Of a stretch of 12,786 nucleotides of DNA, positions 1 through 6,189 are shown piece by piece. The stretch's first letter is position 1. Every line of letters starts with the position of its first letter. The notes under the pieces were generated by a model. That model was given only the letters and a program-made list of their open reading frames with translations. It did no database searches and had not been told where the DNA came from. Both the position numbers and the translations under genes were made by a program. Source of the stretch: an uncultured Demequina sp. (GTDB lineage Bacteria; Actinomycetota; Actinomycetes; Actinomycetales; Demequinaceae); assembly GCA_937925595.1 (NCBI GenBank), contig CALALQ010000173.1:1-12786 (forward strand), given 5' to 3'.

Positions 1-2
1 CG

Positions 3-476
3 GCCACTCCGACGGCGACGCCCGTCCCGGCGGTGCCGACGCCTGCCCCGCCGGACGTCGTGGCCGCGGCCCAGCCCACGCCGCCGGCGGTCTCCGGCGG
101 CGTGCTGGCCGCCGACGAGCGCCGGACGGCGAAGATGCTCAGGCCGTTCCCGATCGTCCGCATCCGCGGCCGGCTGACCGCGAACGGCGCGGACATCCAG
201 GTGCTGTCGGTGAAGGCGCCGAAGGGCGCGAAGGTGACCGTGCGCTGCTCGGGCAAGGGCTGCCCGTCCAAGCGCGTCGCCCGCTCGGCCAAGGTCCTGC
301 GAGTCTCGCAGTTCCAGCGCGTGCTGCCGGCCGGCGTGCGGCTGCGGATCTCGATCGCCAAGCCCGGCTACATCACCAAGGTGACGACGATCTCGATCCG
401 CAAGGGCAAGGCACCGCTGCGCAGCGACCAGTGCCAGATGCCCGGGGAGAAGAAGCTGATCCGCTGCCCGCGGTAG
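3..476 (+). CDS. Secreted/surface protein, C-terminal part (5' end outside window)
   Basis: The frame is open from the first bases of the window to a TAG at 474-476, so only the last ~157 codons are present and the gene begins upstream. The GTG at 33 lies inside a Pro/Thr/Ala-rich stretch (ATPTATPVPAVPTPAPP) and is read as an internal Val, not a start. The Pro-rich linker is followed by a beta-rich module carrying a C-S-G-K-G-C-P motif, and the protein ends in another Cys pair (D-Q-C-Q-M...I-R-C-P-R). Basic C-terminal modules of this type, with short Cys pairs, recur in predicted extracellular proteins of Solirubrobacterales; that is remembered family knowledge. The Cys pairs suggest an exported, disulfide-containing domain (inference). 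The N-terminal domain that would define the function is not visible. The next gene converges on it with only 3 bp between the stops. Confidence 0.75.
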   Translation, partial: ATPTATPVPAVPTPAPPDVVAAAQPTPPAVSGGVLAADERRTAKMLRPFPIVRIRGRLTANGADIQVLSVKAPKGAKVTVRCSGKGCPSKRVARSAKVLRVSQFQRVLPAGVRLRISIAKPGYITKVTTISIRKGKAPLRSDQCQMPGEKKLIRCPR

Positions 477-479
477 GGG

Positions 480-887
480 TCAACCCTTCGGCGGCTGGTC
501 GATGCGGACCATGTTGCCGGAGGGGTCCCGCACCGCGAAGTCGCGCACGCCCCAGAACTGGTCGGTCGGCTCCTGGATGATCTCGGCGCCGGCCGCCCGC
601 ACGCGCTCGAACGTCTCGTCGACGTTCGCGGTGCTGAAGTTGACGCCGTTCAGCGCGCCCTTGGCCACCAGGCTCGCGACCGCCTCCCGGTCGGCGGGGC
701 TGCCGTCCAGGTAGTTGGTCAGCACGATGTTCACGTCGGGCTGGGACGGAGCGCCGACCGTGATCCAACGCGACCCGTCGTTGGCCACGTCGTTGCGTAC
801 TTCGAGCCCGAGCGTGTCCCGGTAGAAGGCGAGCGCCTGATCCGGATCGTTGACGACGACGAAGCAGGTCGAAAGCGAAAGTTCCAT
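480..887 (-). CDS. VOC-family protein (glyoxalase/bleomycin-resistance fold)
   Basis: 135 aa starting at ATG 887 (MELSLSTCFVVV...). A further ATG in the same frame at 929 would add 14 basic residues and overlap the upstream gene, so 887 is preferred. The vicinal-oxygen-chelate pattern is clear: an N-terminal beta-strand, then the D-x-x-x-A-L-A-F-Y-R-D-T-L-G-L-E helix at about residues 15-31, and the second half ending F-A-V-R-D-P-S-G-N-M-V-R-I-D-Q-P. The length fits a single-chain, two-motif VOC protein. The substrate cannot be told: VOC proteins include glyoxalases, dioxygenases and antibiotic-binding proteins. It starts 10 bp after the stop of the AraC-type regulator gene, so the two are very likely one transcription unit, which suggests the regulator controls its own VOC partner. 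Confidence 0.88.
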   Translation of the reverse strand: MELSLSTCFVVVNDPDQALAFYRDTLGLEVRNDVANDGSRWITVGAPSQPDVNIVLTNYLDGSPADREAVASLVAKGALNGVNFSTANVDETFERVRAAGAEIIQEPTDQFWGVRDFAVRDPSGNMVRIDQPPKG

Positions 888-897
888 ACCGGTCAGG

Positions 898-1338
898 CTA
901 AGCCGCGACCGGCGCCTTCGCTTCTCCATTTCTGCTCGGGTGCCGGGCCGGCCGCGTGAGCTGCTTGGCCACGCAGCCCGGCACCCGCACGAGCCCGCCG
1001 TGGTCGCTGGTGCGGTAGGCCGACGGCGTCATCCCGACCAGCTCGGTGAAGCGCGCGCTGAACGAGCCCAGCGACGTACACCCGACGGCGAAGCACACCT
1101 CGGTCACCGACTGGTCGCCGAGCCGCAGCAGCGCCTTCGCGCGCTCGATCCGGCGGGTCATCAGGTACGAGTACGGCGTCTCGCCGTACGCCTCCTTGAA
1201 CTGGCGCGAGAAGTGCGCCGTCGACATCAGCGCGGTCTTCGCGAGCGCCGCCACGTCGAGCGGCTGCATGTACTCCCGGTCGATCCGGTCCCGGGCGCGG
1301 CGCAGGTGCGCGAGGTTCTCGAGGGCCTCCGGCGTCAC
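898..1338 (-). CDS. AraC-family transcriptional regulator, DNA-binding domain only
   Basis: 146 aa. I chose the GTG at 1338 because extending upstream to 1404 would run into tRNA-Cys (1374-1444). The protein is essentially one AraC/XylS DNA-binding domain: the first HTH at about residues 27-50 (LDVAALAKTALMSTAHFSRQ) and the second at about 74-105 (SVTEVCFAVGCTSLGSFSAR, then F-T-E-L-V-G-M-T-P-S-A-Y-R), with the usual linker helix R-R-I-E-R-A-K-A-L-L. There is no N-terminal ligand-binding cupin, so it is not a classical sugar-sensing AraC. A ~40-aa polar tail of unknown role follows. The VOC gene comes 10 bp later. Its start is 35 bp from the 3' end of tRNA-Cys on the same strand, with no obvious terminator between, so read-through from the tRNA promoter is possible (inference). 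Confidence 0.9.
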   Translation of the reverse strand: MTPEALENLAHLRRARDRIDREYMQPLDVAALAKTALMSTAHFSRQFKEAYGETPYSYLMTRRIERAKALLRLGDQSVTEVCFAVGCTSLGSFSARFTELVGMTPSAYRTSDHGGLVRVPGCVAKQLTRPARHPSRNGEAKAPVAA

Positions 1339-1373
1339 GGGGTGGAGCCTAGCTCGCGAGCGTGCGGAAAGAG

Positions 1374-1444
1374 AGGCGCCGACCGGAATCGAACCGGTGT
1401 ACACGGCTTTGCAGGCCGCTGCCTAGCCACTCGACCACGGCGCC
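1374..1444 (-). tRNA. tRNA-Cys (anticodon GCA)
   Basis: On the minus strand, GGCGCCG (1444-1438) pairs perfectly with CGGCGCC (1381-1375), followed by discriminator U (base 1374), as expected for tRNA-Cys. The anticodon arm is GCGGC-CUGCAAA-GCCGU, with GCA centred in the loop. The T arm is ACCGG-UUCGAUU-CCGGU. CCA is not encoded. The gene sits in the host flank, 67 bp from the oppositely oriented tRNA-Val. Confidence 0.96.
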
Positions 1445-1508
1445 GGGGTAGGGCGGTTGATCTTAGCCAGTCCGGCCGGGGCCGCGGTTGCTACTCTGAT
1501 CGCCGCGT

Positions 1509-1585
<77 letters not shown>

Positions 1586-1586
1586 T

Positions 1587-1616
1587 CGAAAAGGTCCTGG
1601 AAACGGGACCTTTTCG
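1587..1616 (+). terminator. Element-borne terminator hairpin for tRNA-Val
   Basis: Perfect 11-bp stem: CGAAAAGGTCC (1587-1597) pairs with GGACCTTTTCG (1606-1616), with an 8-nt loop. The 3' arm contains TTTT and is followed by TCGTTCT. It begins one base after the attL core, so it belongs to the element and now ends tRNA-Val transcription. The A-rich 5' arm means it may also stop minus-strand transcription arriving from the late genes (bidirectional use inferred). Confidence 0.7.
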
Positions 1617-1624
1617 TCGTTCTG

Positions 1625-1646
1625 GTGACCAAATCGTGTGACCAAA
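1625..1646 (+). promoter_or_regulatory. Candidate integrase arm-type sites, left arm
   Basis: GTGACCAAA occurs twice as a direct repeat with 13-bp spacing (1625-1633 and 1638-1646), 40 bp inside attL. A closely related pair in the same orientation lies inside attR at 7636-7656, and a single copy lies just upstream of int at 6384-6392. Paired short direct repeats on both sides of the core are what arm-type sites of lambda-like integrases look like. The assignment is inferred from pattern and position only. Confidence 0.45.
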
Positions 1647-1700
1647 GGGTGTCCGGCGTCGCATCGGACCCGTGCGGGGCGACGACCGCCGGATTTGGCT

Positions 1701-1880
1701 CTAGCAGGACTTGCAGAGCCTGTCGCTGGCGGGGCACGACTTGCAGAGCTTGCTGTTCCCGGCAGGCGTCCGTGGTTCTGAGCGCTCGATGTTCACGGTT
1801 GTGCCCTGCGCGTTCGCGTAGACGATGCTGCCGGCAATCATCGCTGCGCCCAACAGGATGGCGAGGATCAGCAACCGCAC
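1701..1880 (-). CDS. Small membrane-anchored/secreted peptide with two CKSC motifs
   Basis: 59 aa from a GTG at 1880 to a TAG at 1701-1703. The N-terminus is a clean hydrophobic segment, MRLLILAILLGAAMIAGSIV, followed by YANAQG, which looks like a signal peptide or single anchor. The remainder is a short polar tail ending K-L-C-K-S-C-P-A-S-D-R-L-C-K-S-C, with Cys at 46, 49, 56 and 59. There are no frame breaks, unlike its late-region neighbours. The four cysteines in two CxxC pairs could bind a metal or form disulfides outside the membrane. It is the last gene before attL, where temperate phages often carry lysis or lysogenic-conversion genes. I do not recognise a family. The start is the weakest point, since no strong ribosome-binding site precedes it. 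Confidence 0.55.
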   Translation of the reverse strand: MRLLILAILLGAAMIAGSIVYANAQGTTVNIERSEPRTPAGNSKLCKSCPASDRLCKSC

Positions 1881-1970
1881 ACTGGTGAACCTACAGGCCG
1901 GCGGCGTATGGCGGCTAGACCGTCGTCGCGCCGCTTATTGACGCAGCGTCACAGCGTCGTTGTGCCGAGA

Positions 1971-3101
1971 TCAGATGGTCCCGCGCTGCTGCGCCGGGTC
2001 GTACTCGATGTAGGCGTCGTAGATCTCGACGGTGTCGGTCCAGGCCTCGGGAGTCGCGGCGGCGTGCGTTACGACGAGTTCGCGACGGCATCAGCTTCGG
2101 CGTAGCAGTCGACCTGGAACCGTCGTCGCCGGTCATCCTGCGAGCCTTCCGTGGTGGCGGTGACGAGCTCGTTCCCGAGCGTGTCGTATGCCGTGATCGT
2201 GAATGCATTGTCCGTGGCTACGTCGCTCGGCTCGTTGCGTAGCCGGTACTTGTAGTCCAAGAGGATGCGCCGGATCATCGCGAGGTTGGTGGGGCTTCCC
2301 AGCGTGATGATGCGTGAGCGCCACTCGGTTTCGATGCGCGCGGCGACCGTGGTGCCGGCCTCCTCATTACGATTCCCAGCCTCCCGGCGGAAGAGGGAGT
2401 GTGATGTTCGGCGTGATGTAGAGGACGTTGTCCTGCCACACGATCGGGTAGAGGTTCGTGCGGAATCGACGTAGTCGATGCGGTTCGTGAGTCCGGAGAC
2501 GTCGTCTTGCCAGGATGCGGTTAGCGCGAGATTCGCCGCTGGATTGGCGTCGGAGTAGAACAGCGTTCGACCGCCGTTGACGACTGGCGTGGACGTGCCG
2601 GGAACAGTGCCGCCGAGCACGAACAGGCGCTTGGCGTGGACCTGTAGGTCCTTGAACTGATGCGGCGCGTTGGTCTGTGTGACGATCGCCGTAGCGCCAC
2701 CGTCCCAGCGGCCGAGCTGCGGACTTGTCGAAGCGTCGAAGATCGCGCCGTAGACGTAGTCGCCGTACCGCACGTAGCGGTAGTCGAGCGGGATCTTGGG
2801 TGAGCGTTGCGGTGACGTCCGTCTTGGACGGGAACGGCGTCGTAAGCTCGGACCGCCACGCAATCTGCTGCCTGGCACGCAAGGCAAGGTCTCGATGCGC
2901 GGTGGGTCGGACGGCTACCTCGCCGGCATCGAGCCGTACTTCGAGCGACCGGACCCTTTGGTCCTTCGACGACTCCGTCTTGATCCGCGGCGGCACAACG
3001 AGTGAGGATGCCTGATTCGTGCCGACGTAGTCCGAAGCGACGTCTGCGTTGATGCCCGCGGCCGGCGCTTGGATGCGCGCGAGCTTCGTCGTGGGCGGCA
3101 T
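1971..3101 (-). pseudogene. Phage tail/neck-type structural protein, multiply frameshifted
   Basis: It begins at ATG 3101 (MPPTTKLARIQAPAAGINAD...) behind a good GAGGGGAG site that overlaps the upstream stop. Natural-looking sequence then jumps frame: near 2789 (one extra base; resumes L-D-Y-R-Y-V-R-Y-G-D-Y-V-Y-G), near 2462 (one base missing; resumes R-T-N-L-Y-P-I-V-W-Q-D-N-V-L-Y), at 2369 (one extra base, creating TAA; resumes N-E-E-A-G-T-T-V-A-A-R-I-E-T-E-W) and near 2076 (one base missing; resumes A-W-T-D-T-V-E-I-Y-D-A-Y), ending at the TGA at 1971-1973. Joined, it would be about 376 codons. Further shifts are possible in 2830-3000, where the reading is less convincing. The segment G-G-R-T-L-F-Y-S-D-A-N-P-A..., later V-W-Q-D-N-V-L-Y, resembles beta-propeller-like tail or neck proteins of podophages. 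The family call is tentative; the broken state is clear. Confidence 0.7.
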
Positions 3102-3113
3102 CTATTGCTCCCC

Positions 3114-3354
3114 TCACAGCATTTCGGGCGTGATCGACGCGCTACCCAGCAGTACAGAGGCCTCGGGCTGCCAATCCGCTTCCAGCTTGCGCCTAAGCGC
3201 TGCGAGCGGGAGGTCGTTGACCGTCAGCCGTCGTCGCTCGAAGGCGTCGAGTCTGAGTTCAAGGTCGCTGCGCTTGATCTCGGCCATGCTCAGCTCGGAC
3301 TCCAAGCGCGTTGCAGCGCTGTTCGAGCCGTTCGATTCGCTCGTCGGCGGTCAT
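3114..3354 (-). pseudogene. Small coiled-coil phage protein split by a +1 frameshift
   Basis: ATG 3354 lies 3 nt after the stop of the upstream virion gene and is preceded by AAAGGA. It reads M-T-A-D-E-R-I-E-R-L-E-Q-R-C-N-A and then leaves the coiled-coil pattern and stops after 31 codons. Skipping one base near 3306 continues naturally as L-E-S-E-L-S-M-A-E-I-K-R-S-D-L-E-L-R-L-D-A-F-E-R-R and ends at the TGA at 3114-3116, giving about 79 residues with a long heptad-repeat helix. A TTG at 3305 could start the second part on its own. Single-base insertion and programmed frameshifting both explain the sequence; I favour mutation because the neighbouring gene is also broken. Its function is unknown; small coiled-coil proteins of this kind often sit between phage structural genes. 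Confidence 0.55.
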
Positions 3355-3357
3355 CGG

Positions 3358-4374
3358 TCAGCGTCCTTTCTTGAGGGTCGTGCGGCGCGTGCTCTTGCGC
3401 AGCGTCAGCGAACCGCCACCGCTCTTGCGGAGGGTCGGCTTCCGCGTGGTGTGCCGGCCAGGCTCAGCGGCGCGGCGTTCCTGCTCGGCCCTAAGCGCAG
3501 CGATCTCACGGCGCGCGCGCGAGGCCGCTGCGTCGCGGGTCTTGCGCGGCACGAGCGGCCCGAGGACGACGTCGGCGATGCCGCCTTGGTTCGCCTTGCG
3601 ATGGGCCTCGTTGGCAGCGGCCTCACGTGCGTTGCGTCGGCGGATCTCGTTCGACAGGCCACCGCCAGTGATCTCGGCCTCGGTCTTGTAGTCGAGCGGA
3701 TGCGAGCCGAAGACCGAGTCGTCGCCTTGCGGGCCGTCGACCAGTCGGTCCTCAGCCTCGCGGTACGGGTAGAAGAGGCTTAGGGCTTGCCGCAGCGCAA
3801 TGCGGCCGTGCGCCGGCAGGCTGATCTCATGCGCCTTCTTCGGGAACGGCGACGTGTCGCGGTCGACCCTGTACGGGCGATCGGCGAACGAGGAACGTCC
3901 GGTCGCGTGGTCGATGAGCCATTGCGCGTACGGCGGCAGCATTCCGATGGCCGCACCTGGCAGGTTCGAGCTCCCCGTACCGATCCGCGCTGCGCCGGAG
4001 ACCAGCGAGTTGGTGAGCGGGTTGGCGCGCCCGAGGTCGATCATCTCCGCCTCGCCCGTCTCGCCGAAGTAGACCTTGCCGAGGTTCCAGGGGAGGTCGT
4101 CGTCGCCGAAGATCTCGCGGTACTCCTCCGCGGTGAGCGCGCCAAGCTCGGCGATGACTCCGGTGATCGCCGGGTGGTCGACTGGCAGCGTGTAGAAGAG
4201 CAGTCGCGTCGAGTAGCGGACGAACGGATAGAACATGACGGCGCGGTTGATGACCTTGCGCTCGGCGGCCGTCATGGACGTCCAGTCGCCCAGCCAGGCG
4301 TTCCAGGAACTCAGCGGCCTGAGTCGGTCGGGCGCGGCCAGAACGCTGAGCGAGTGGGTCAAGGACGAACGCAT
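3358..4374 (-). CDS. C-terminal remnant of a large phage virion protein
   Basis: 338 codons are open from ATG 4374, but convincing protein sequence starts only near S-S-W-N-A-W-L-G-D-W-T (about residue 22). The 5' end overlaps an opposing winged-helix fragment, so I read the N-terminus as lost. The segment M-T-A-A-E-R-K-V-I-N-R-A-V-M-F-Y-P-F-V-R-Y-S-T-R-L resembles the membrane-proximal helix of big phage internal-virion or polyvalent proteins (V-x-P-F-x-x-W-x-R-K type); this is pattern memory only. The C-terminal ~90 residues are Arg/Lys/Ala-rich and end in three repeats of one motif (P-T-L-R-K-S, L-T-L-R-K-S, T-T-L-K-K-G). The coiled-coil gene follows after 3 bp, then the tail-type gene: a late-operon order. 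The reading frame is open, but it is probably not expressed as a working protein. Confidence 0.6.
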   Translation of the reverse strand: MRSSLTHSLSVLAAPDRLRPLSSWNAWLGDWTSMTAAERKVINRAVMFYPFVRYSTRLLFYTLPVDHPAITGVIAELGALTAEEYREIFGDDDLPWNLGKVYFGETGEAEMIDLGRANPLTNSLVSGAARIGTGSSNLPGAAIGMLPPYAQWLIDHATGRSSFADRPYRVDRDTSPFPKKAHEISLPAHGRIALRQALSLFYPYREAEDRLVDGPQGDDSVFGSHPLDYKTEAEITGGGLSNEIRRRNAREAAANEAHRKANQGGIADVVLGPLVPRKTRDAAASRARREIAALRAEQERRAAEPGRHTTRKPTLRKSGGGSLTLRKSTRRTTLKKGR

Positions 4375-4441
4375 CGAGACCGTCCCCGACAGTAACCCCC
4401 CGCGCTATCGCGCCACCAAGCACGACGAACCCCCGATCTAG
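4235..4441 (+). pseudogene. Orphan C-terminal winged-helix fragment
   Basis: The last ~48 codons read F-Q-E-L-S-G-L-S-R-S-G-A-A-R-T-L-S-E-W-V-K-D-E-R-I-E-T-V, then P-P-R-Y-R-A-T. This is the recognition-helix and wing pattern of a winged-helix domain, ending at the TAG at 4439-4441. The codons before ~4295 are antisense to convincing virion-protein sequence on the other strand and look meaningless, so the real N-terminus is missing. Domains like this occur alone as regulators or at the C-terminus of plasmid/phage replication ATPases and helicases; which one this was cannot be told. It lies 9 bp upstream of the early operon and in the same direction, consistent with once being its first gene. 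Confidence 0.5.
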
Positions 4442-4450
4442 GAGCAACCC

Positions 4451-4672
4451 ATGACCAACCACATCGACTTCGAGGCCGTCGCCGCTGCCATCCAAGCGAT
4501 CGATTACGACGCCATCTACCGCTTGATCGACGAACTCGGACGCAACGACGACTCGCCGCGCGCCGTCGAGCAGCACACCAACGACGCAAGGACGACCGCC
4601 GGCACGACGCCGCGACCCATCGCTACATTGTCGCGCCACGCCCACGCCGACCTGATCGCGGTGGCGGCATGA
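4451..4672 (+). CDS. Hypothetical protein, first intact gene of the early operon
   Basis: 73 aa, acidic N-terminal half, preceded by GGAG at 4441-4444 with 6-nt spacing, so the ATG at 4451 is well supported. The N-terminus (M-T-N-H-I-D-F-E-A-V-A-A-A-I-Q-A-I-D-Y-D-A-I-Y-R-L-I-D-E-L) looks like one amphipathic helix pair; the remainder is polar and Thr/Ala-rich. I recognise no family. Its stop overlaps the next start as ATGA (4669-4672), so it is translationally coupled to the following gene. Small coupled proteins like this are common in actinophage early regions. Confidence 0.72.
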   Translation: MTNHIDFEAVAAAIQAIDYDAIYRLIDELGRNDDSPRAVEQHTNDARTTAGTTPRPIATLSRHAHADLIAVAA

Positions 4673-4878
4673 CGGCGGACAACATCCTCGCGCGACGCAG
4701 CGACCCAACGCCGACCGTCGTCGCCGAGCAGACCTACGACGTCCCAGACCCCGAGCTCGTCGCCGAGTGCAGCTCTGCGTTGCCGGACGACGGCGACCTG
4801 AACACGCTGGCCGCGGAGTGGCGCGAGACGCTGCGGATGCGTCGTGAGTCTCGCCGGACGCGGAAGGGCGGTCGCTGA
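4669..4878 (+). CDS. Hypothetical protein
   Basis: 69 aa. The ATG at 4669 overlaps the previous stop (ATGA), and its own TGA at 4876-4878 overlaps the next ATG by one base (TGATG). The N-terminal 45 residues are acidic and Pro-rich; the last ~20 are strongly basic ([14 protein letters not shown]), giving a bipolar charge layout that could contact nucleic acid (inference). No family recognised. Confidence 0.7.
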   Translation: MTADNILARRSDPTPTVVAEQTYDVPDPELVAECSSALPDDGDLNTLAAEWRETLRMRRESRRTRKGGR

Positions 4879-5117
4879 TGGCCTCCCCCGCTCGCCACCG
4901 CGTGATGACCGAAGCCGACTACCGCGTTGCCATGCGCAAGGCCGTGCGGGCAGGTCTGGCCGCCGCAGAGACGGCGTTCGACGGCAAGGCGCAGCAGCTC
5001 AGCATCCCGTTGGCCTTGGCGGTCGGCCACCTGGAAGCGGTCTCCGACCTACAGCTACGCGAACTGGCCAACGACATCGCCGCCGAGCAGCGTCGCCGCG
5101 CCGGAGAGACGACATGA
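4878..5117 (+). CDS. Hypothetical protein upstream of the sigma factor
   Basis: 79 aa, largely alpha-helical and Ala-rich: [22 protein letters not shown], then [34 protein letters not shown]. The start at 4878 is set by the TGATG junction; an internal ATG at residue 10 (4905) is an alternative. The stop overlaps the sigma-factor start as ATGA (5114-5117). No family recognised. Tight coupling to the sigma gene would make it a candidate partner, but nothing in the sequence shows that. Confidence 0.7.
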   Translation: MASPARHRVMTEADYRVAMRKAVRAGLAAAETAFDGKAQQLSIPLALAVGHLEAVSDLQLRELANDIAAEQRRRAGETT

Positions 5118-5962
5118 CCACGCTCGACGCGACATCGCTGTTCTTCCGAGATCTCGCTGCTGGACCGCGACTGCTCACCGCGGCCGAAGAGATCGACCTC
5201 GCGCGCCGCTACCGAGCCGGCGACATCTCGGCCAAGGACAGGTTGGTCGAAGCCAACCTCCGCCTCGTCGTCTCGGTCGCGAAGGGCTACCGCCACAACG
5301 GCCTGCCCTTCCTGGATCTCATCCAGGAAGGCACAGTCGGCCTCATCCGTGCGATCGAACGGTTCGATCCGTCGCGAGGTCTTAGGTTGTCCACCTACGC
5401 GACCCACTGGATCAGGCAGGCGATCACACGAGCAATTGACAATCGTTCACGAATCATCCGAGTTCCGGTGCACCGCGGAGACGAGCTGCGACGGCTCGCG
5501 GCCATCGACCGCCGACTGACGCAGCAACTCGGGTGCACGCCGGACGAAGGAGACGTCGCTGCGGCTGGCGCATGGTCCGAGGAGGAGCTCGCAGAGCTGC
5601 GACGCATCGGCTCGCGGCCGGCATCGTTGAACCAGCCCGCTCGCGAGGACGCCGACTCGGAACTCGGTGCGCTGCTGGAAGATCGAGGTGGCACAGTCCC
5701 CGCACCGTTCGAGGCTGCGTCCGAGACAGGCATGACCGAGACGATTCAGCGCGCGCTCACGCACTTGTCGTACCGGCAGCGGCGCATGGTCGTGCTGCAT
5801 CACGGGCTTGAAGGCGACAAGCCGTGGACGCTCGAACGCCTCGCCGAGCTGTTCAAGTGTCAGAAGGAGCGCGCGCGTCAGGACTTGCTGAAGGCCGTGG
5901 CCGCGCTGCGTGAAGGACCGTATGCGGACACGCTGCGCGCCGAGCTGCTGGAAGACGCATGA
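5114..5962 (+). CDS. Element-encoded primary-like RNA polymerase sigma factor (sigma-70 family)
   Basis: 282 aa. The ATG at 5114 is in the ATGA overlap; longer readings of the frame run through the preceding gene. Domains: region 1.2 at about 9-47 ([18 protein letters not shown]); region 2 at about 48-110 with [35 protein letters not shown] and [23 protein letters not shown] at 114-120; region 3 at about 121-195; region 4 at about 208-266. Region 1.1 is absent. Regions 2.1-2.4 are very close to housekeeping SigA/RpoD, so it should bind core and a near-consensus -10. In region 4.2 the usual T-R-E-R-I-R-Q-I-E is replaced by [10 protein letters not shown], which suggests altered -35 contacts (inference). 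It is coupled to genes on both sides. It presumably redirected host polymerase to element promoters. Confidence 0.93.
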   Translation: MTTLDATSLFFRDLAAGPRLLTAAEEIDLARRYRAGDISAKDRLVEANLRLVVSVAKGYRHNGLPFLDLIQEGTVGLIRAIERFDPSRGLRLSTYATHWIRQAITRAIDNRSRIIRVPVHRGDELRRLAAIDRRLTQQLGCTPDEGDVAAAGAWSEEELAELRRIGSRPASLNQPAREDADSELGALLEDRGGTVPAPFEAASETGMTETIQRALTHLSYRQRRMVVLHHGLEGDKPWTLERLAELFKCQKERARQDLLKAVAALREGPYADTLRAELLEDA

Positions 5963-6189
5963 CGTTCGTGTGCTGGAAGACGCGGTGCGGCAACGATCCG
6001 GTGTGGATCGCGACATCGGAGAACGGCCTACCCGCCATGGCCACGTGCGGCGACCACGTTGACGCGCTGATGCGGCTGGGAGTCGACCGCCTCTACGCGA
6101 TCGACGAGACGCACAAGCTCAACGCCGAAGCGCTCGCAGCACTGCAGGCCCAAACCGAATACCGCCACCGAAGGGAGCAGCACCAATGA
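5959..6189 (+). CDS. Small Cys/His protein between sigma factor and excisionase
   Basis: 76 aa from the ATG at 5959 (ATGA overlap with the sigma stop) to the TGA at 6187-6189 (ATGA overlap with the excisionase start). C5-x4-C10 and C30-x2-H33 flank a short predicted beta-hairpin ([17 protein letters not shown]), a layout that would suit a small zinc ribbon or treble-clef site. A helical, polar tail rich in Ala, Gln, Arg and His follows. Similar small zinc-binding proteins are frequent in actinophage early regions (general knowledge). Being sandwiched between a sigma factor and recombination genes makes a regulatory role possible, but nothing proves it. Confidence 0.7.
   Translation: MTFVCWKTRCGNDPVWIATSENGLPAMATCGDHVDALMRLGVDRLYAIDETHKLNAEALAALQAQTEYRHRREQHQ

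Noticed and set aside
3049..3783. Plus-strand open frame across the virion genes
   Set aside because: It lies antisense to three minus-strand genes with phage-like protein features and shows no recognisable domain.
3827..4708. 293-codon minus-strand open frame
   Set aside because: It is antisense to the early operon start and out of frame with the virion remnant; composition suggests a shadow frame.
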